Positions 25,763 through 34,754 of a stretch of DNA of 64,000 nt are shown here, in pieces. Each line of letters opens with the position of its first letter. Positions within the stretch are counted from its first letter, which is position 1. The stretch comes from an uncultured Lutibacter sp. (lineage in GTDB: Bacteria > Bacteroidota > Bacteroidia > Flavobacteriales > Flavobacteriaceae): NCBI RefSeq assembly GCF_947495725.1, contig NZ_CANLZZ010000002.1:744001-808000 (forward strand). Direction: 5' to 3'. The notes under the pieces are model-generated. The model searched no databases. It was given only the letters and a program-made list of their open reading frames with translations, and was not told where the DNA came from. The position numbers were made by a program, and so were the translations under genes.

Positions 25763-25972
25763 AATTTATAATCATTGTAAAAAAAAGAGGTTTAACTGTC
25801 ATAAAATCAGCGAGGTATGGGTAATAAAAGGTAAATGAGTATTGTAAAAAAAATAAAAGAATAAAGAAAATAACAAATGTGAAATTTACTTTTGTTGTTA
25901 GTTATATAAAATTTAGAAATAAAATAAATATTTTAAATATATTTTAAAATATTTCAAAAATATTTGAGATAA
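25763..25972 (+). promoter_or_regulatory. Region between the attenuator and ilvD with a possible second promoter
   Basis: These 210 bases have no gene. A perfect -7 box TACTTTTG is at 25887-25894, although no -33 TTTG is at the right distance. The last 50 bases before ilvD are nearly pure A/T with repeated AAATATTT words. If active, the promoter would give attenuation-independent basal expression. Confidence 0.35.
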
Positions 25973-27655
25973 ATGCAATTAAATAAATACAGTAAAAGAG
26001 TAACACAAGATCCAACACAACCTGCTGCCCAAGCTATGATGTATGGAGTTGGTTTAACTGAAGAGGATATGAAAAAACCTCAAATAGGAATTGCAAGTAC
26101 AGGATACGACGGTAATCCTTGTAATATGCACCTAAATGGGTTAGCTGGTTTTATTCAAGAAGAAGTTAATAAACTGCCACTTGTTGGATTAAAATTTAAT
26201 ACAATTGGTGTTAGTGATGGTATTTCTATGGGAACTTCGGGAATGAATTATTCACTGCCTTCTCGTGATATTATTGCAGATTCTATTGAAATTGTAATGA
26301 ACGCTCAAAGTTATGACGGTTTAGTAACTGTTGTTGGTTGCGATAAGAATATGCCAGGAGCAATAATGGCGATGTTACGTTTAAATCGTCCCTCGTTAAT
26401 GGTTTATGGAGGTACCATAAAATCTGGAAATTATAAAGGAAGAAAATTAAATATTGTTTCTGCTTTTGAAGCATTGGGACAAAAAATTTCAGGAGAAATT
26501 ACTGAAGAAGAATATAAGGAAATTATAAAAAAATCGATTCCTGGAGCAGGAGCCTGTGGAGGAATGTATACCGCAAATACAATGGCATCTTCTATAGAGG
26601 CTATGGGGTTTGCATTACCATATAATTCTTCAATCCCAGCCGAAAATCCACATAAAGAAAGTGAAAGCGAACGTATTGCAGCTGCAATTAATAATTTATT
26701 AGAATTAGATTTAAAACCACTAGATATAATTACCAAAAAATCATTAGAAAACGCAATTACCGTGGTGAATGCATTAGGAGGTTCTACAAATGCAGTATTG
26801 CATTATTTGGCCATTGCACATGCAGCTGGTATTGATTTTACATTAGAAGATTTTCAAAGAGTTAGCGATAGAACACCATTAATTGGAGATTTAAAACCAA
26901 GTGGAGAATATTTAATGGAAGATGTTCATGGTGTTGGAGGAACTCCAGCTGTTATGAAGTATTTGTTAGAAAAAGGGTTTTTACACGGAGATTGTATGAC
27001 GATAACAGGAAAAACTCTTGCTGAAAATTTAGCAGATGTTAAAGCTATTTCTTTTGAAGAAGATCAAAAAGTAATACATTCAACAGATAAGGCATTAAAA
27101 TCTTCAGGAAACCTTCAAATATTGTATGGTAATTTGGCCTCAAAAGGTGCGGTTGCAAAAATAAGTGGGAATGAAGGAAGTTTGTTTGAAGGTAAAGCGG
27201 TTGTATTTAATAGCGAACAAGAAGCAAATGATGGAATAGGAGCAGGAAAGGTTTCAAGAGGAGATGTTGTTGTTATACGTTATGTAGGGCCAAAAGGAGG
27301 TCCTGGAATGCCAGAAATGTTAAAACCTACTTCAATGATAATGGGAGCTGGATTAGGAAAATCAGTGGCTTTAATTACAGACGGACGTTTTTCAGGAGGA
27401 ACGCATGGTTTTGTTGTAGGGCACATTACTCCAGAAGCACAATCGGGTGGAGCTATTGGTTTAGTAGAAGATGGGGATATCATTAAAATTGATGCAACAA
27501 ATAACTCTATAGATGTTTTAATTTCAGAAGAAGAATTGGCAGAAAGAAAAGCAAAATGGGTTGAGCCTGCGCCTAAACATAAAAAAGGAATATTGTATAA
27601 ATATGCTAAAACAGTTTCTTCAGCCTCAGAAGGATGTGTTACGGATAAATTTTAA
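25973..27655 (+). CDS. ilvD: Dihydroxy-acid dehydratase
   Basis: An iron-sulfur enzyme converting dihydroxyisovalerate and dihydroxymethylvalerate to the 2-keto acids for valine, leucine and isoleucine. Cluster cysteines are visible in GNPCNMH (Cys50), [10 protein letters not shown] (Cys123) and [15 protein letters not shown] (~196), fitting the [2Fe-2S] class. The C-terminus has [22 protein letters not shown]. Its 560 residues are normal. It is the first structural gene of the operon, with ilvB starting 4 bases after its stop. Confidence 0.96.
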   Translation: MQLNKYSKRVTQDPTQPAAQAMMYGVGLTEEDMKKPQIGIASTGYDGNPCNMHLNGLAGFIQEEVNKLPLVGLKFNTIGVSDGISMGTSGMNYSLPSRDIIADSIEIVMNAQSYDGLVTVVGCDKNMPGAIMAMLRLNRPSLMVYGGTIKSGNYKGRKLNIVSAFEALGQKISGEITEEEYKEIIKKSIPGAGACGGMYTANTMASSIEAMGFALPYNSSIPAENPHKESESERIAAAINNLLELDLKPLDIITKKSLENAITVVNALGGSTNAVLHYLAIAHAAGIDFTLEDFQRVSDRTPLIGDLKPSGEYLMEDVHGVGGTPAVMKYLLEKGFLHGDCMTITGKTLAENLADVKAISFEEDQKVIHSTDKALKSSGNLQILYGNLASKGAVAKISGNEGSLFEGKAVVFNSEQEANDGIGAGKVSRGDVVVIRYVGPKGGPGMPEMLKPTSMIMGAGLGKSVALITDGRFSGGTHGFVVGHITPEAQSGGAIGLVEDGDIIKIDATNNSIDVLISEEELAERKAKWVEPAPKHKKGILYKYAKTVSSASEGCVTDKF

Positions 27656-27659
27656 GAGT

Positions 27660-29393
27660 ATGAAAACATTAAACAACGAAGCAAAACAAAATCAAGCGAC
27701 TACATCTGTTAAAATTTCAGGTGCCGAAGCGGTTATAAAGTGTTTGTTGGAAGAAGGTGCTGATTTAGCCTATGGATATCCAGGTGGAGCAATAATGCCT
27801 GTTTATGATGAAATCTATAAATATCAAGATAAGTTTCACCACGTATTAACGCGTCACGAACAAGGAGCAGCACATGCTGCCCAAGGTTTTGCTCGTGTTA
27901 CCGGAAAACCTGGAATTGTTTTTGCAACTTCAGGCCCTGGAGCAACAAATTTAGTAACAGGTATTGCAGATGCCCAAATAGATTCTACACCTTTAGTATG
28001 CATTACTGGGCAAGTAGCATCTCATTTATTAGGTTCTGATGCTTTTCAAGAAACAGATATTATTGGTATTTCAACACCAGTTACAAAATGGAATTACCAA
28101 ATTACAAAAGCTTCTGAAATTCCTGAAGTAATAGCAAAAGCATTTTATATTGCAAAATCTGGTAGACCGGGTCCAGTACTTATTGATATCACAAAAGATG
28201 CTCAATTTGGAGAGTTAGATTATTCATATAAAAAATGTGAAAAAATAAGAAGCTATAGGGCTACTCCTAAAATTGAAGTTGATAAAATTAAAGAAGCTGC
28301 AAAAATAATTAACAATGCAAAAAAACCATTTATTGTATGGGGGCAAGGTGTTATTATTGGAAGTGCTGAACAAGAATTTAAAAATTTCATAGAAAAAACT
28401 GATATACCTTCAGCTTCAACGGCATTAGGTCTTTCTGCTTTAGAAACCAAACATCCTTTACATGTAGGTATGGTAGGAATGCACGGTAATTATGCACCAA
28501 ATAAATTAACAAATGAATGTGATGTTTTAATTGCTATCGGAATGCGATTTGATGATCGTGTTACAGGTAATTTAAATACCTATGCAAAGCAAGCAAAAGT
28601 TATTCATTTTGATATTGACCCAGCTGAAATTGATAAGAATGTAAAAACAGACGTTGCAGTTTTAGGTGATGTAAAAGAAACTCTAACAGAAATTATGTCT
28701 TATGTTAACAAAGCAGAGCATAAAGAATGGATGAGTGAGTTTGACAAGCTATACGCAATAGAAAAGAATGAAGTAATAGTAGATCAATTAAACCCAACCA
28801 AGGAAGGATTAACAATGGGTGAAGTTTTGGGTGGAATTAATAAAGTTTCTAAAGGTGAAGCTGTAGTAGTTTCAGACGTTGGTCAACACCAAATGTTTGC
28901 CTGTAGATATGCCGATTTTGTAAAAACAAGAAGTAGTGTAACTTCCGGTGGATTAGGAACCATGGGATTTGCGTTACCAGCAGCAATAGGAGCAAAAATG
29001 GGCGTTCCTAATAGAGAAGTGGTTGCAATTATTGGTGATGGAGGATACCAAATGACTTGTAATGAGTTAGGTACCATACTTCAAACAAAAGCAGCTGTAA
29101 AAATTGTTGTTTTAAACAATAGTTATTTAGGAATGGTACGCCAATGGCAAGAACTGTTTTTTGACAAGCGTTATGCTTCCACAGAAATGATAAGTCCAGA
29201 CTTTGTAAAGCTTGCAGAAGCTTATGACATTGAAGCTACTAGAGTTTCTAAAAGAGAAGATTTAGAAGGGGCTATCAAAACAATGATGGCTTCAAAAGAA
29301 GCATTTTTCTTAGAAGTTGTTATAGAACAAGAAGATAATGTATTTCCAATGATACCAACAGGAGCAAGTGTTTCAGATATAAGATTAAGTTAA
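27660..29393 (+). CDS. ilvB: Acetolactate synthase large subunit
   Basis: A ThDP-dependent enzyme making acetolactate or acetohydroxybutyrate. It has the N-terminal GAEAVIKCLLEEGADLAYGYPGGAIMPVYD with the catalytic Glu in TRHEQGAAHAAQGFAR, a central FAD-binding region, and the ThDP motif GDGGYQMTCNELGTILQTKAAVKIVVLNNSYLGMVRQWQ. The start at 27660 gives 577 residues and sits 4 bases after ilvD. An earlier in-frame ATG (27561) lies inside ilvD and would add a non-homologous tail. Confidence 0.95.
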   Translation: MKTLNNEAKQNQATTSVKISGAEAVIKCLLEEGADLAYGYPGGAIMPVYDEIYKYQDKFHHVLTRHEQGAAHAAQGFARVTGKPGIVFATSGPGATNLVTGIADAQIDSTPLVCITGQVASHLLGSDAFQETDIIGISTPVTKWNYQITKASEIPEVIAKAFYIAKSGRPGPVLIDITKDAQFGELDYSYKKCEKIRSYRATPKIEVDKIKEAAKIINNAKKPFIVWGQGVIIGSAEQEFKNFIEKTDIPSASTALGLSALETKHPLHVGMVGMHGNYAPNKLTNECDVLIAIGMRFDDRVTGNLNTYAKQAKVIHFDIDPAEIDKNVKTDVAVLGDVKETLTEIMSYVNKAEHKEWMSEFDKLYAIEKNEVIVDQLNPTKEGLTMGEVLGGINKVSKGEAVVVSDVGQHQMFACRYADFVKTRSSVTSGGLGTMGFALPAAIGAKMGVPNREVVAIIGDGGYQMTCNELGTILQTKAAVKIVVLNNSYLGMVRQWQELFFDKRYASTEMISPDFVKLAEAYDIEATRVSKREDLEGAIKTMMASKEAFFLEVVIEQEDNVFPMIPTGASVSDIRLS

Positions 29394-29394
29394 G

Positions 29395-29916
29395 ATGGAA
29401 GAAATTAAAAATTTTACAATTTCAGTTTATACTGAAAACAATGTAGGGATACTAAATCGCCTTTCGGCAATATTTTTAAAGCGTCATATAAATATTGAAA
29501 GTATGACTGTTTCAAAATCAGAAATTGAAAACGTTCATAGGTTTACCTTTGTTGTAAATATTAGTCAAGTTCAGGCACATAAAGTTGTTGGTCAATTAGA
29601 AAAACAAATTGAGGTAATTAGAGCCTTCTTTCATACAGAAGATGAAATTATTTATAATGAAACAGCTTTATTTAAAATTTCAACAGAACATTTGTATAAT
29701 GAAGAAATTCAAAAAAGAATGAAGTTTAGAAGAGCTCATGTATTAACAATAACCGAACGTTATTTTGTAATTGAGGCTTCTGGATCTAAAGAGAATATTG
29801 ATAAAATGTATAAAAAATTAAAGCCTTTTGGGTTGCTTCAATTTGTACGCTCGGGTCGAATAGCAATTACACGACCTAAAATGGCAATATCAGAATTATT
29901 ACAAGAATTTAACTAA
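29395..29916 (+). CDS. ilvN: Acetolactate synthase small (regulatory) subunit
   Basis: The 173-residue regulatory subunit has an N-terminal ACT domain (FTISVYTENNVGILNRLSAIFLKRHINIESMTVSKSE) that binds valine for feedback inhibition, and a C-terminal ACT-like half (HVLTITERYFVIEASGSKENIDKMYKKLKPFGLLQFVRSGRIAI). It begins one base after ilvB ends, as expected for a subunit pair made in concert. Confidence 0.93.
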   Translation: MEEIKNFTISVYTENNVGILNRLSAIFLKRHINIESMTVSKSEIENVHRFTFVVNISQVQAHKVVGQLEKQIEVIRAFFHTEDEIIYNETALFKISTEHLYNEEIQKRMKFRRAHVLTITERYFVIEASGSKENIDKMYKKLKPFGLLQFVRSGRIAITRPKMAISELLQEFN

Positions 29917-29938
29917 AAAGAAATAAATAAATTAAAAA

Positions 29939-31411
29939 ATGGCAAATTATTTTAACACACTTTCATTAAGAGATAAATTAGATCAATTAGGAAGATGTAG
30001 ATTTATGGATGCTTCCGAATTTGGGGAAGGTGTAGAGGCTTTAAAAGGAAAAAAAATAGTAATTGTTGGGTGTGGAGCTCAAGGTTTAAATCAAGGTTTA
30101 AACATGAGAGATTCAGGTTTAGATGTATCTTATACTTTAAGAGCTGCAGCTATTTCAGAAAAAAGACAATCTTTTAAAAATGCAACAGAGAATAATTTTG
30201 CTGTTGGAACGTATGAAGAAATGATTCCTACAGCTGATTTATTGATTAACCTAACACCAGACAAACAACATACGGCAGTTGTTTCGGCAGTTATGCCTCT
30301 AATGAAAAAAGGAGCAACATTATCGTATTCTCACGGTTTCAATATTGTTGAAGAAGGAATGCAAATTCGTAAAGATATTACGGTTATTATGGTGGCTCCA
30401 AAATCACCAGGTTCTGAAGTTCGAGAAGAATATAAAAGAGGATTTGGAGTTCCAACTTTAATTGCTGTACATCCTGAGAATGATCCAGAAGGAAAAGGAT
30501 GGGATCAAGCAAAAGCATATGCAGTTGCCACAGGAGGCCACACAGCAGGTGTTTTAGAGTCATCATTTGTAGCAGAGGTAAAATCAGATTTAATGGGTGA
30601 GCAAACAATTCTATGTGGATTGTTACAAACGGGATCTATTTTATGTTTTGACAAAATGATTGAAGAAGGTGTGGATGCAGGTTATGCGTCAAAACTTATT
30701 CAATATGGTTGGGAAACTATAACCGAAGCCTTAAAACACGGAGGTATTACAAATATGATGGATCGTTTATCCAACCCAGCAAAAATTGCCGCGTTTAATG
30801 CATCTGAAGAATTAAAAGATATTATGCGTCCGTTATTCCAAAAACATATGGATGACATTATGGAAGGTGAATTTTCTAAAACAATGATGGAGGATTGGGC
30901 AAATGATGATGTAAACCTTTTAACTTGGAGAGCAGCAACGGGAGAAACTAATTTCGAAAAAACTCCAGCTGGAGATGTTGAAATTTCGGAACAAGAATAT
31001 TTCGATAACGGAGTTTTAATGGTTGCAATGGTAAAAGCAGGTGTTGAATTGGCTTTTGAAGCTATGACAGATTCTGGAATAATTGATGAATCTGCATATT
31101 ATGAATCGTTACACGAAACGCCATTAATTGCAAATACTATTGCGCGTAGAAAATTATACGAAATGAATAGTGTAATTTCTGATACAGCTGAATACGGTTG
31201 TTATTTATTTGATCACGCTTGTAAGCCTTTAATTGCCGATTATGTTAAGAAAACACCAAGTAATTTCGTTGGTCGCCCATTTAACGACGGTTCAAACGGA
31301 GTTGATAACAAGGAGTTAATTGAAGTAAATGCAGTTATTAGAAATCACCCAGTAGAAGAAATTGGTGAATATTTAAGAGAATCAATGACTGCAATGAAAA
31401 AAATTGTTTAA
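29939..31411 (+). CDS. ilvC: Ketol-acid reductoisomerase, class II
   Basis: An NADPH- and Mg-dependent enzyme rearranging and reducing acetolactate. The Rossmann motif is [32 protein letters not shown] near residue 36-65. At 490 residues it has the duplicated helical domain of the long class II form found in enterobacteria, plants and Bacteroidota (class I is ~330). The Mg-binding acidic residues are in [14 protein letters not shown]. It follows ilvN by 22 bases. Confidence 0.95.
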   Translation: MANYFNTLSLRDKLDQLGRCRFMDASEFGEGVEALKGKKIVIVGCGAQGLNQGLNMRDSGLDVSYTLRAAAISEKRQSFKNATENNFAVGTYEEMIPTADLLINLTPDKQHTAVVSAVMPLMKKGATLSYSHGFNIVEEGMQIRKDITVIMVAPKSPGSEVREEYKRGFGVPTLIAVHPENDPEGKGWDQAKAYAVATGGHTAGVLESSFVAEVKSDLMGEQTILCGLLQTGSILCFDKMIEEGVDAGYASKLIQYGWETITEALKHGGITNMMDRLSNPAKIAAFNASEELKDIMRPLFQKHMDDIMEGEFSKTMMEDWANDDVNLLTWRAATGETNFEKTPAGDVEISEQEYFDNGVLMVAMVKAGVELAFEAMTDSGIIDESAYYESLHETPLIANTIARRKLYEMNSVISDTAEYGCYLFDHACKPLIADYVKKTPSNFVGRPFNDGSNGVDNKELIEVNAVIRNHPVEEIGEYLRESMTAMKKIV

Positions 31412-31423
31412 AAAGTTTAAATT

Positions 31424-32686
31424 TTGAGTGAATCTATTAAAAATAGGATTTCATTAGAAAATATTTATAAAGCTCAACAGAGCATTAAAGGAGTTGTACA
31501 AGCAACTCCTTTAATGTTTATGAAGAATTTTTCCGACCAGTACGAGGCTAACATTTATTTTAAAAGAGAGGATGTTCAAGCTGTACGCTCGTATAAAATT
31601 CGTGGAGCTTATAATAAAATTCAAGGATTATCTGCCAAGGAATTAAAAAATGGTATTGTTTGTGCAAGTGCAGGAAATCATGCACAAGGTGTTGCTTTTG
31701 CTTGTAAAAAACTAGAAGTTAGCGGGACTATTTTTATGCCAGTTACAACGCCACACCAAAAAATTGACCAAGTTAAAATGTTTGGAGGTGAATTTGTAGA
31801 AGTTAGACTTTTTGGTGATAGCTATGATGATAGTCAATTAGCCGCAAAAGAATTTTGTGATAAAAATCAAAGTACTTTTGTACACCCTTTTGATGATTTA
31901 GATGTAATTGCAGGTCAAGGAACTATTGGTTTAGAATTATTAAACGCTACCGACATACCTATTGATTATTTATTTTTGCCTGTTGGAGGTGGTGGTTTAG
32001 CTTCTGGAGTGGGAAGTGTATTTAAATCATTAAGTCCAGAAACAATTTTAGTTGGTGTAGAACCAAAGGGAGCGCCATCTTTAACAACTTCATTAAAAAA
32101 TGGAGTGAATACTACTTTAGATGAAATTGAAAAATTTGTTGATGGTGCTGCAGTAAAACGTATGGGGGAAATTACTTTTGAAATGTGTAAAGAATTACTT
32201 CATAAAACAGATGTTATTTGTGAAGGGTTAATTTGTTCAACCATATTAAAAGTATATAACGAAAATGCCCTAGTTGTTGAACCAGCCGGAGCATTATCTA
32301 TTGCTGCACTTGAACAACATAAAGAACAGATTAAGGGAAAAACAGTTGTTTGCATAGTTAGTGGAGGTAATAATGATATTACCCGTATGGAAGAAATGAA
32401 GGAAAGAGCTCTTTTATTTCAAGGTCTAAAGCATTATTTTATTATTAAATTTCCACAAAGAGCTGGAGCCCTAAAAGAATTTGTTGTTGAAGTGTTGGGA
32501 GAAAATGACGATATAACTTATTTTGAGTACACCAAGAAAAATAATAGAGATAAAGGACCTGCTGTTGTAGGAATTCAGCTTGAGTCGAAAGAGGATTTTG
32601 AACCTTTATTAACTAGAATGAAACAAAAAGGATTTTTGAGAGAGTACTTAAATGAAAATCAGGAATTATTTCAATTTTTGATTTAG
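31424..32686 (+). CDS. ilvA: Threonine ammonia-lyase (threonine deaminase), TTG start
   Basis: A PLP enzyme that makes 2-ketobutyrate for isoleucine. The PLP lysine is in VRSYKIRGAYNKI near residue 60, with SAGNHAQGVAFACK and the glycine loop PVGGGGLASGVGS. The C-terminus from about 330 carries a single ACT-like regulatory domain (HYFIIKFPQRAGALKEFVVEVLGENDDITYFEY), so it is the shorter 420-residue type. The only start in place is TTG at 31424, 12 bases after ilvC. The next in-frame ATG would remove conserved N-terminal sequence. It is the last gene of the ilv operon. Confidence 0.93.
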   Translation: MSESIKNRISLENIYKAQQSIKGVVQATPLMFMKNFSDQYEANIYFKREDVQAVRSYKIRGAYNKIQGLSAKELKNGIVCASAGNHAQGVAFACKKLEVSGTIFMPVTTPHQKIDQVKMFGGEFVEVRLFGDSYDDSQLAAKEFCDKNQSTFVHPFDDLDVIAGQGTIGLELLNATDIPIDYLFLPVGGGGLASGVGSVFKSLSPETILVGVEPKGAPSLTTSLKNGVNTTLDEIEKFVDGAAVKRMGEITFEMCKELLHKTDVICEGLICSTILKVYNENALVVEPAGALSIAALEQHKEQIKGKTVVCIVSGGNNDITRMEEMKERALLFQGLKHYFIIKFPQRAGALKEFVVEVLGENDDITYFEYTKKNNRDKGPAVVGIQLESKEDFEPLLTRMKQKGFLREYLNENQELFQFLI

Positions 32687-32688
32687 CA

Positions 32689-32696
32689 TATTTTTG
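32689..32696 (+). promoter_or_regulatory. Candidate -7 box for the arginine/proline operon
   Basis: TATTTTTG, a perfect TAnnTTTG match, starts 3 bases after the ilvA stop. It would put the start near 32702, about 100 bases before the arginine-rich leader ORF. A weaker TAATATTG lies at 32789-32796. No well-placed -33 element supports either one. Confidence 0.35.
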
Positions 32697-32801
32697 CTTA
32701 TTTCTATTAATAATTGTTAATTATAAGGAGCGTAAATAGGAATGTTGTTAATTATTAAACAAAACTAAAATTATATTAAAAAAATGCGTAATATTGTACC
32801 A

Positions 32802-32867
32802 ATGAAAATAAGCAATTTAAATACTTCAATTGTACGCCGCTTTTTGCGCCGCCCCTTATGGGCGTAA
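32802..32867 (+). CDS. Putative arginine-operon leader peptide (21 residues, two Arg-Arg pairs)
   Basis: This short ORF lies in the 264-base gap before the arginine operon: MKISNLNTSIV, then RRFLRRPLWA and TAA at 32865-32867. The four arginines are all CGC, although the neighbouring AT-rich genes mostly use AGA or CGT. An in-frame ATG at 32784 would add MRNIVP, with a fifth Arg. The RNA can fold TACGCC (32833-32838) with GGCGTA (32861-32866), or CGCCC with GGGCG inside the coding part. A further hairpin follows the stop. Position, size and codons fit an arginine-sensing leader, but no U-run terminator follows, so the mechanism is open. Confidence 0.65.
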   Translation: MKISNLNTSIVRRFLRRPLWA

Positions 32868-32897
32868 TTTTCTATTGAAAACGATGCGTTCGTTTTC
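32868..32897 (+). promoter_or_regulatory. Hairpins after the arginine leader ORF
   Basis: GAAAACGA (32877-32884) pairs perfectly with TCGTTTTC (32890-32897) around a TGCGT loop. A competing pair TTTTC (32868-32872) with GAAAA (32877-32881) uses the same bases. Mutually exclusive folds right after a leader stop codon are a feature of attenuators. No T-run follows, so Rho-dependent termination or translational control would be needed. Confidence 0.45.
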
Positions 32898-32950
32898 GCT
32901 TCTCATAAAAAAACATAATTAAGTTAATTTTATAATTCAAAAGGTAAACA

Positions 32951-33565
32951 ATGAAAGTTGTTATTGCTAATATATCGCATATTAAATATGCTGAGATAAT
33001 TTGTGAAACTATTAAAGAGTCTGCAAAAGTTAGAGGAACTGGAATTGCAGAAAGAACTCCAGAATATATTTCAAAAAAAATAAGTACGGGTGATGCTATT
33101 ATTGCTATAGAAAATGATGAGTTTGCAGGATTCTGTTATATAGAAACCTGGGATAATAAATCGTTTGTAGTAAACTCGGGTTTAATTGTACATCCAAATT
33201 TTAGAAATCAGGGTTTAGCTAAAAAAATAAAAAAGAAAATTTTAGAATATTCTCAAGAGAAATATCCTGACGCTAAAATTTTTGGAATAACTACAGGCTT
33301 GGCAGTTTTAAAAATTAATTACGAATTAGGATATCAACCTGTAACATTTTCGGAATTAACTACCGACGAAGCTTTTTGGAATGGTTGTAGAACTTGTAAA
33401 AATTTCGATGTTTTAACGAGAACCGAACGTAAAATGTGTTTATGCACAGGAATGTTATACGATCCTAAGCACAAAAAAATTATAAAAGAGCATAAATACG
33501 ATTCTAAAGTATTAAGTAGATTAAAAAAGATTAAACAAGCATTATTTCTAAAGAAGAAAAAATAA
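32951..33565 (+). CDS. GNAT-family N-acyltransferase, probable first enzyme of the arginine operon
   Basis: The 204-residue GNAT fold has the acetyl-CoA loop LIVHPNFRNQGLAKKIKKKIL near residue 77-97 and a C-terminal extension with a Cys cluster (WNGCRTCKNFDVL ... KMCLCTGMLYDP) followed by a Lys-rich tail. It is the first gene of the arginine/proline operon, 5 bases before argG, and no argA or argJ is present. It is therefore the natural candidate for N-acylglutamate synthase, using acetyl- or succinyl-CoA. That role is inferred from position and fold, not from a recognised ArgA signature. Confidence 0.7.
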   Translation: MKVVIANISHIKYAEIICETIKESAKVRGTGIAERTPEYISKKISTGDAIIAIENDEFAGFCYIETWDNKSFVVNSGLIVHPNFRNQGLAKKIKKKILEYSQEKYPDAKIFGITTGLAVLKINYELGYQPVTFSELTTDEAFWNGCRTCKNFDVLTRTERKMCLCTGMLYDPKHKKIIKEHKYDSKVLSRLKKIKQALFLKKKK

Positions 33566-33570
33566 ATATC

Positions 33571-34752
33571 ATGGAAAAAGTTGTAGTTGCATATAGCGGA
33601 GGTTTAGACACATCATATTGTGTTAAATATTTACAAAACGAATTAAATTTAGAAGTTCACAGCGTACTTGTTAATACAGGTGGATTTTCTGAAGAAGAAT
33701 TAAAAGTAGTTGAAGCAAAAGCATATGATATGGGGGTAAAATCTCATACAAATCAAAATATTTTAGATATATATTACGAAAAAGCCATAAAATTTATGGT
33801 GTATGGTAATGTGTTAAAAAATAATACATATCCATTATCTGTAAGTGCAGAGAGAGTGTTTCAGGCAATTGAAGTTGTAGAATATGCCAAAACAATAAAC
33901 GCAAAATACATTGCCCACGGAAGTACTGGTGCAGGTAACGATCAGGTTAGATTTGATATGATATTTCAAACCCTAGCTCCAGAAATTGAAATTATAACAC
34001 CAATTCGAGATTTAAAACTTTCCAGACAAGAAGAAATTGAATATTTAAAGAAACACGGAGTAGATTATCCTTGGTCTAAAGCAAAGTATTCCATTAATAA
34101 AGGAATTTGGGGAACAAGTGTTGGTGGTGTTGAAACCTTAACATCTCACCAAGCCTTGCCAGAAGAAGCTTACCCAAGTCAATTAGAAAAAACCGAACCT
34201 ACCGATATTAAATTACACTTTGAAAAAGGTGAATTGGTTGGATTGAATGATGAAATAGATACTCCTGTAAATACAATTTTAAAACTTGAAGAAATAGCCT
34301 CTAAATACGCAATTGGTAGAGATATTCATGTTGGAGATACAATTGTTGGGATTAAAGGAAGAGTTGGTTTTGAAGCTGCGGCTGCAACCGTAATTATTAA
34401 AGCGCATCATTTGTTAGAAAAGCATGTACTTTCTAAATGGCAACAAAATATGAAAGAAGGATTAGGTAGTACCTACGGAATGTTATTGCACGATGGTCAG
34501 TACTTCGAACCTGCAATGAGAGACATTGAAGCTTACTTAACTAATTCTCAAAAAACAGTTACAGGAGAAGTTTTTGTAACCTTAAAACCTTATCACTTTA
34601 GTTTAAATGGAATTGAATCTAGACACGATTTAATGAAATCTAAATTTGGTGAATATGGAGAAACAAATAAGGCTTGGAGTGCAGAAGATGCAAAAGGATT
34701 TATTAAAATATTGGGAACAGCAAATAAAATTTATCACAGCGTAAATTCATAA
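33571..34752 (+). CDS. argG: Argininosuccinate synthase
   Basis: This enzyme joins citrulline and aspartate with ATP cleavage to AMP. The N-type ATP pyrophosphatase motif is VVAYSGGLDTSYCVKYL at residues ~5-21. The citrulline/aspartate-binding region follows as HGSTGAGNDQVRFD near 112, with YSINKGIWGTSVGG later. At 393 residues it is of normal size. It follows the GNAT gene by 5 bases and precedes argC by 2. Confidence 0.95.
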   Translation: MEKVVVAYSGGLDTSYCVKYLQNELNLEVHSVLVNTGGFSEEELKVVEAKAYDMGVKSHTNQNILDIYYEKAIKFMVYGNVLKNNTYPLSVSAERVFQAIEVVEYAKTINAKYIAHGSTGAGNDQVRFDMIFQTLAPEIEIITPIRDLKLSRQEEIEYLKKHGVDYPWSKAKYSINKGIWGTSVGGVETLTSHQALPEEAYPSQLEKTEPTDIKLHFEKGELVGLNDEIDTPVNTILKLEEIASKYAIGRDIHVGDTIVGIKGRVGFEAAAATVIIKAHHLLEKHVLSKWQQNMKEGLGSTYGMLLHDGQYFEPAMRDIEAYLTNSQKTVTGEVFVTLKPYHFSLNGIESRHDLMKSKFGEYGETNKAWSAEDAKGFIKILGTANKIYHSVNS

Positions 34753-34754
34753 TT

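Noticed and set aside
25921..25970. Runs of AAATATTT-like words before ilvD considered as an origin-like or regulator-binding repeat.
   Set aside because: Too degenerate and nearly pure A/T; no DnaA boxes or regular spacing.
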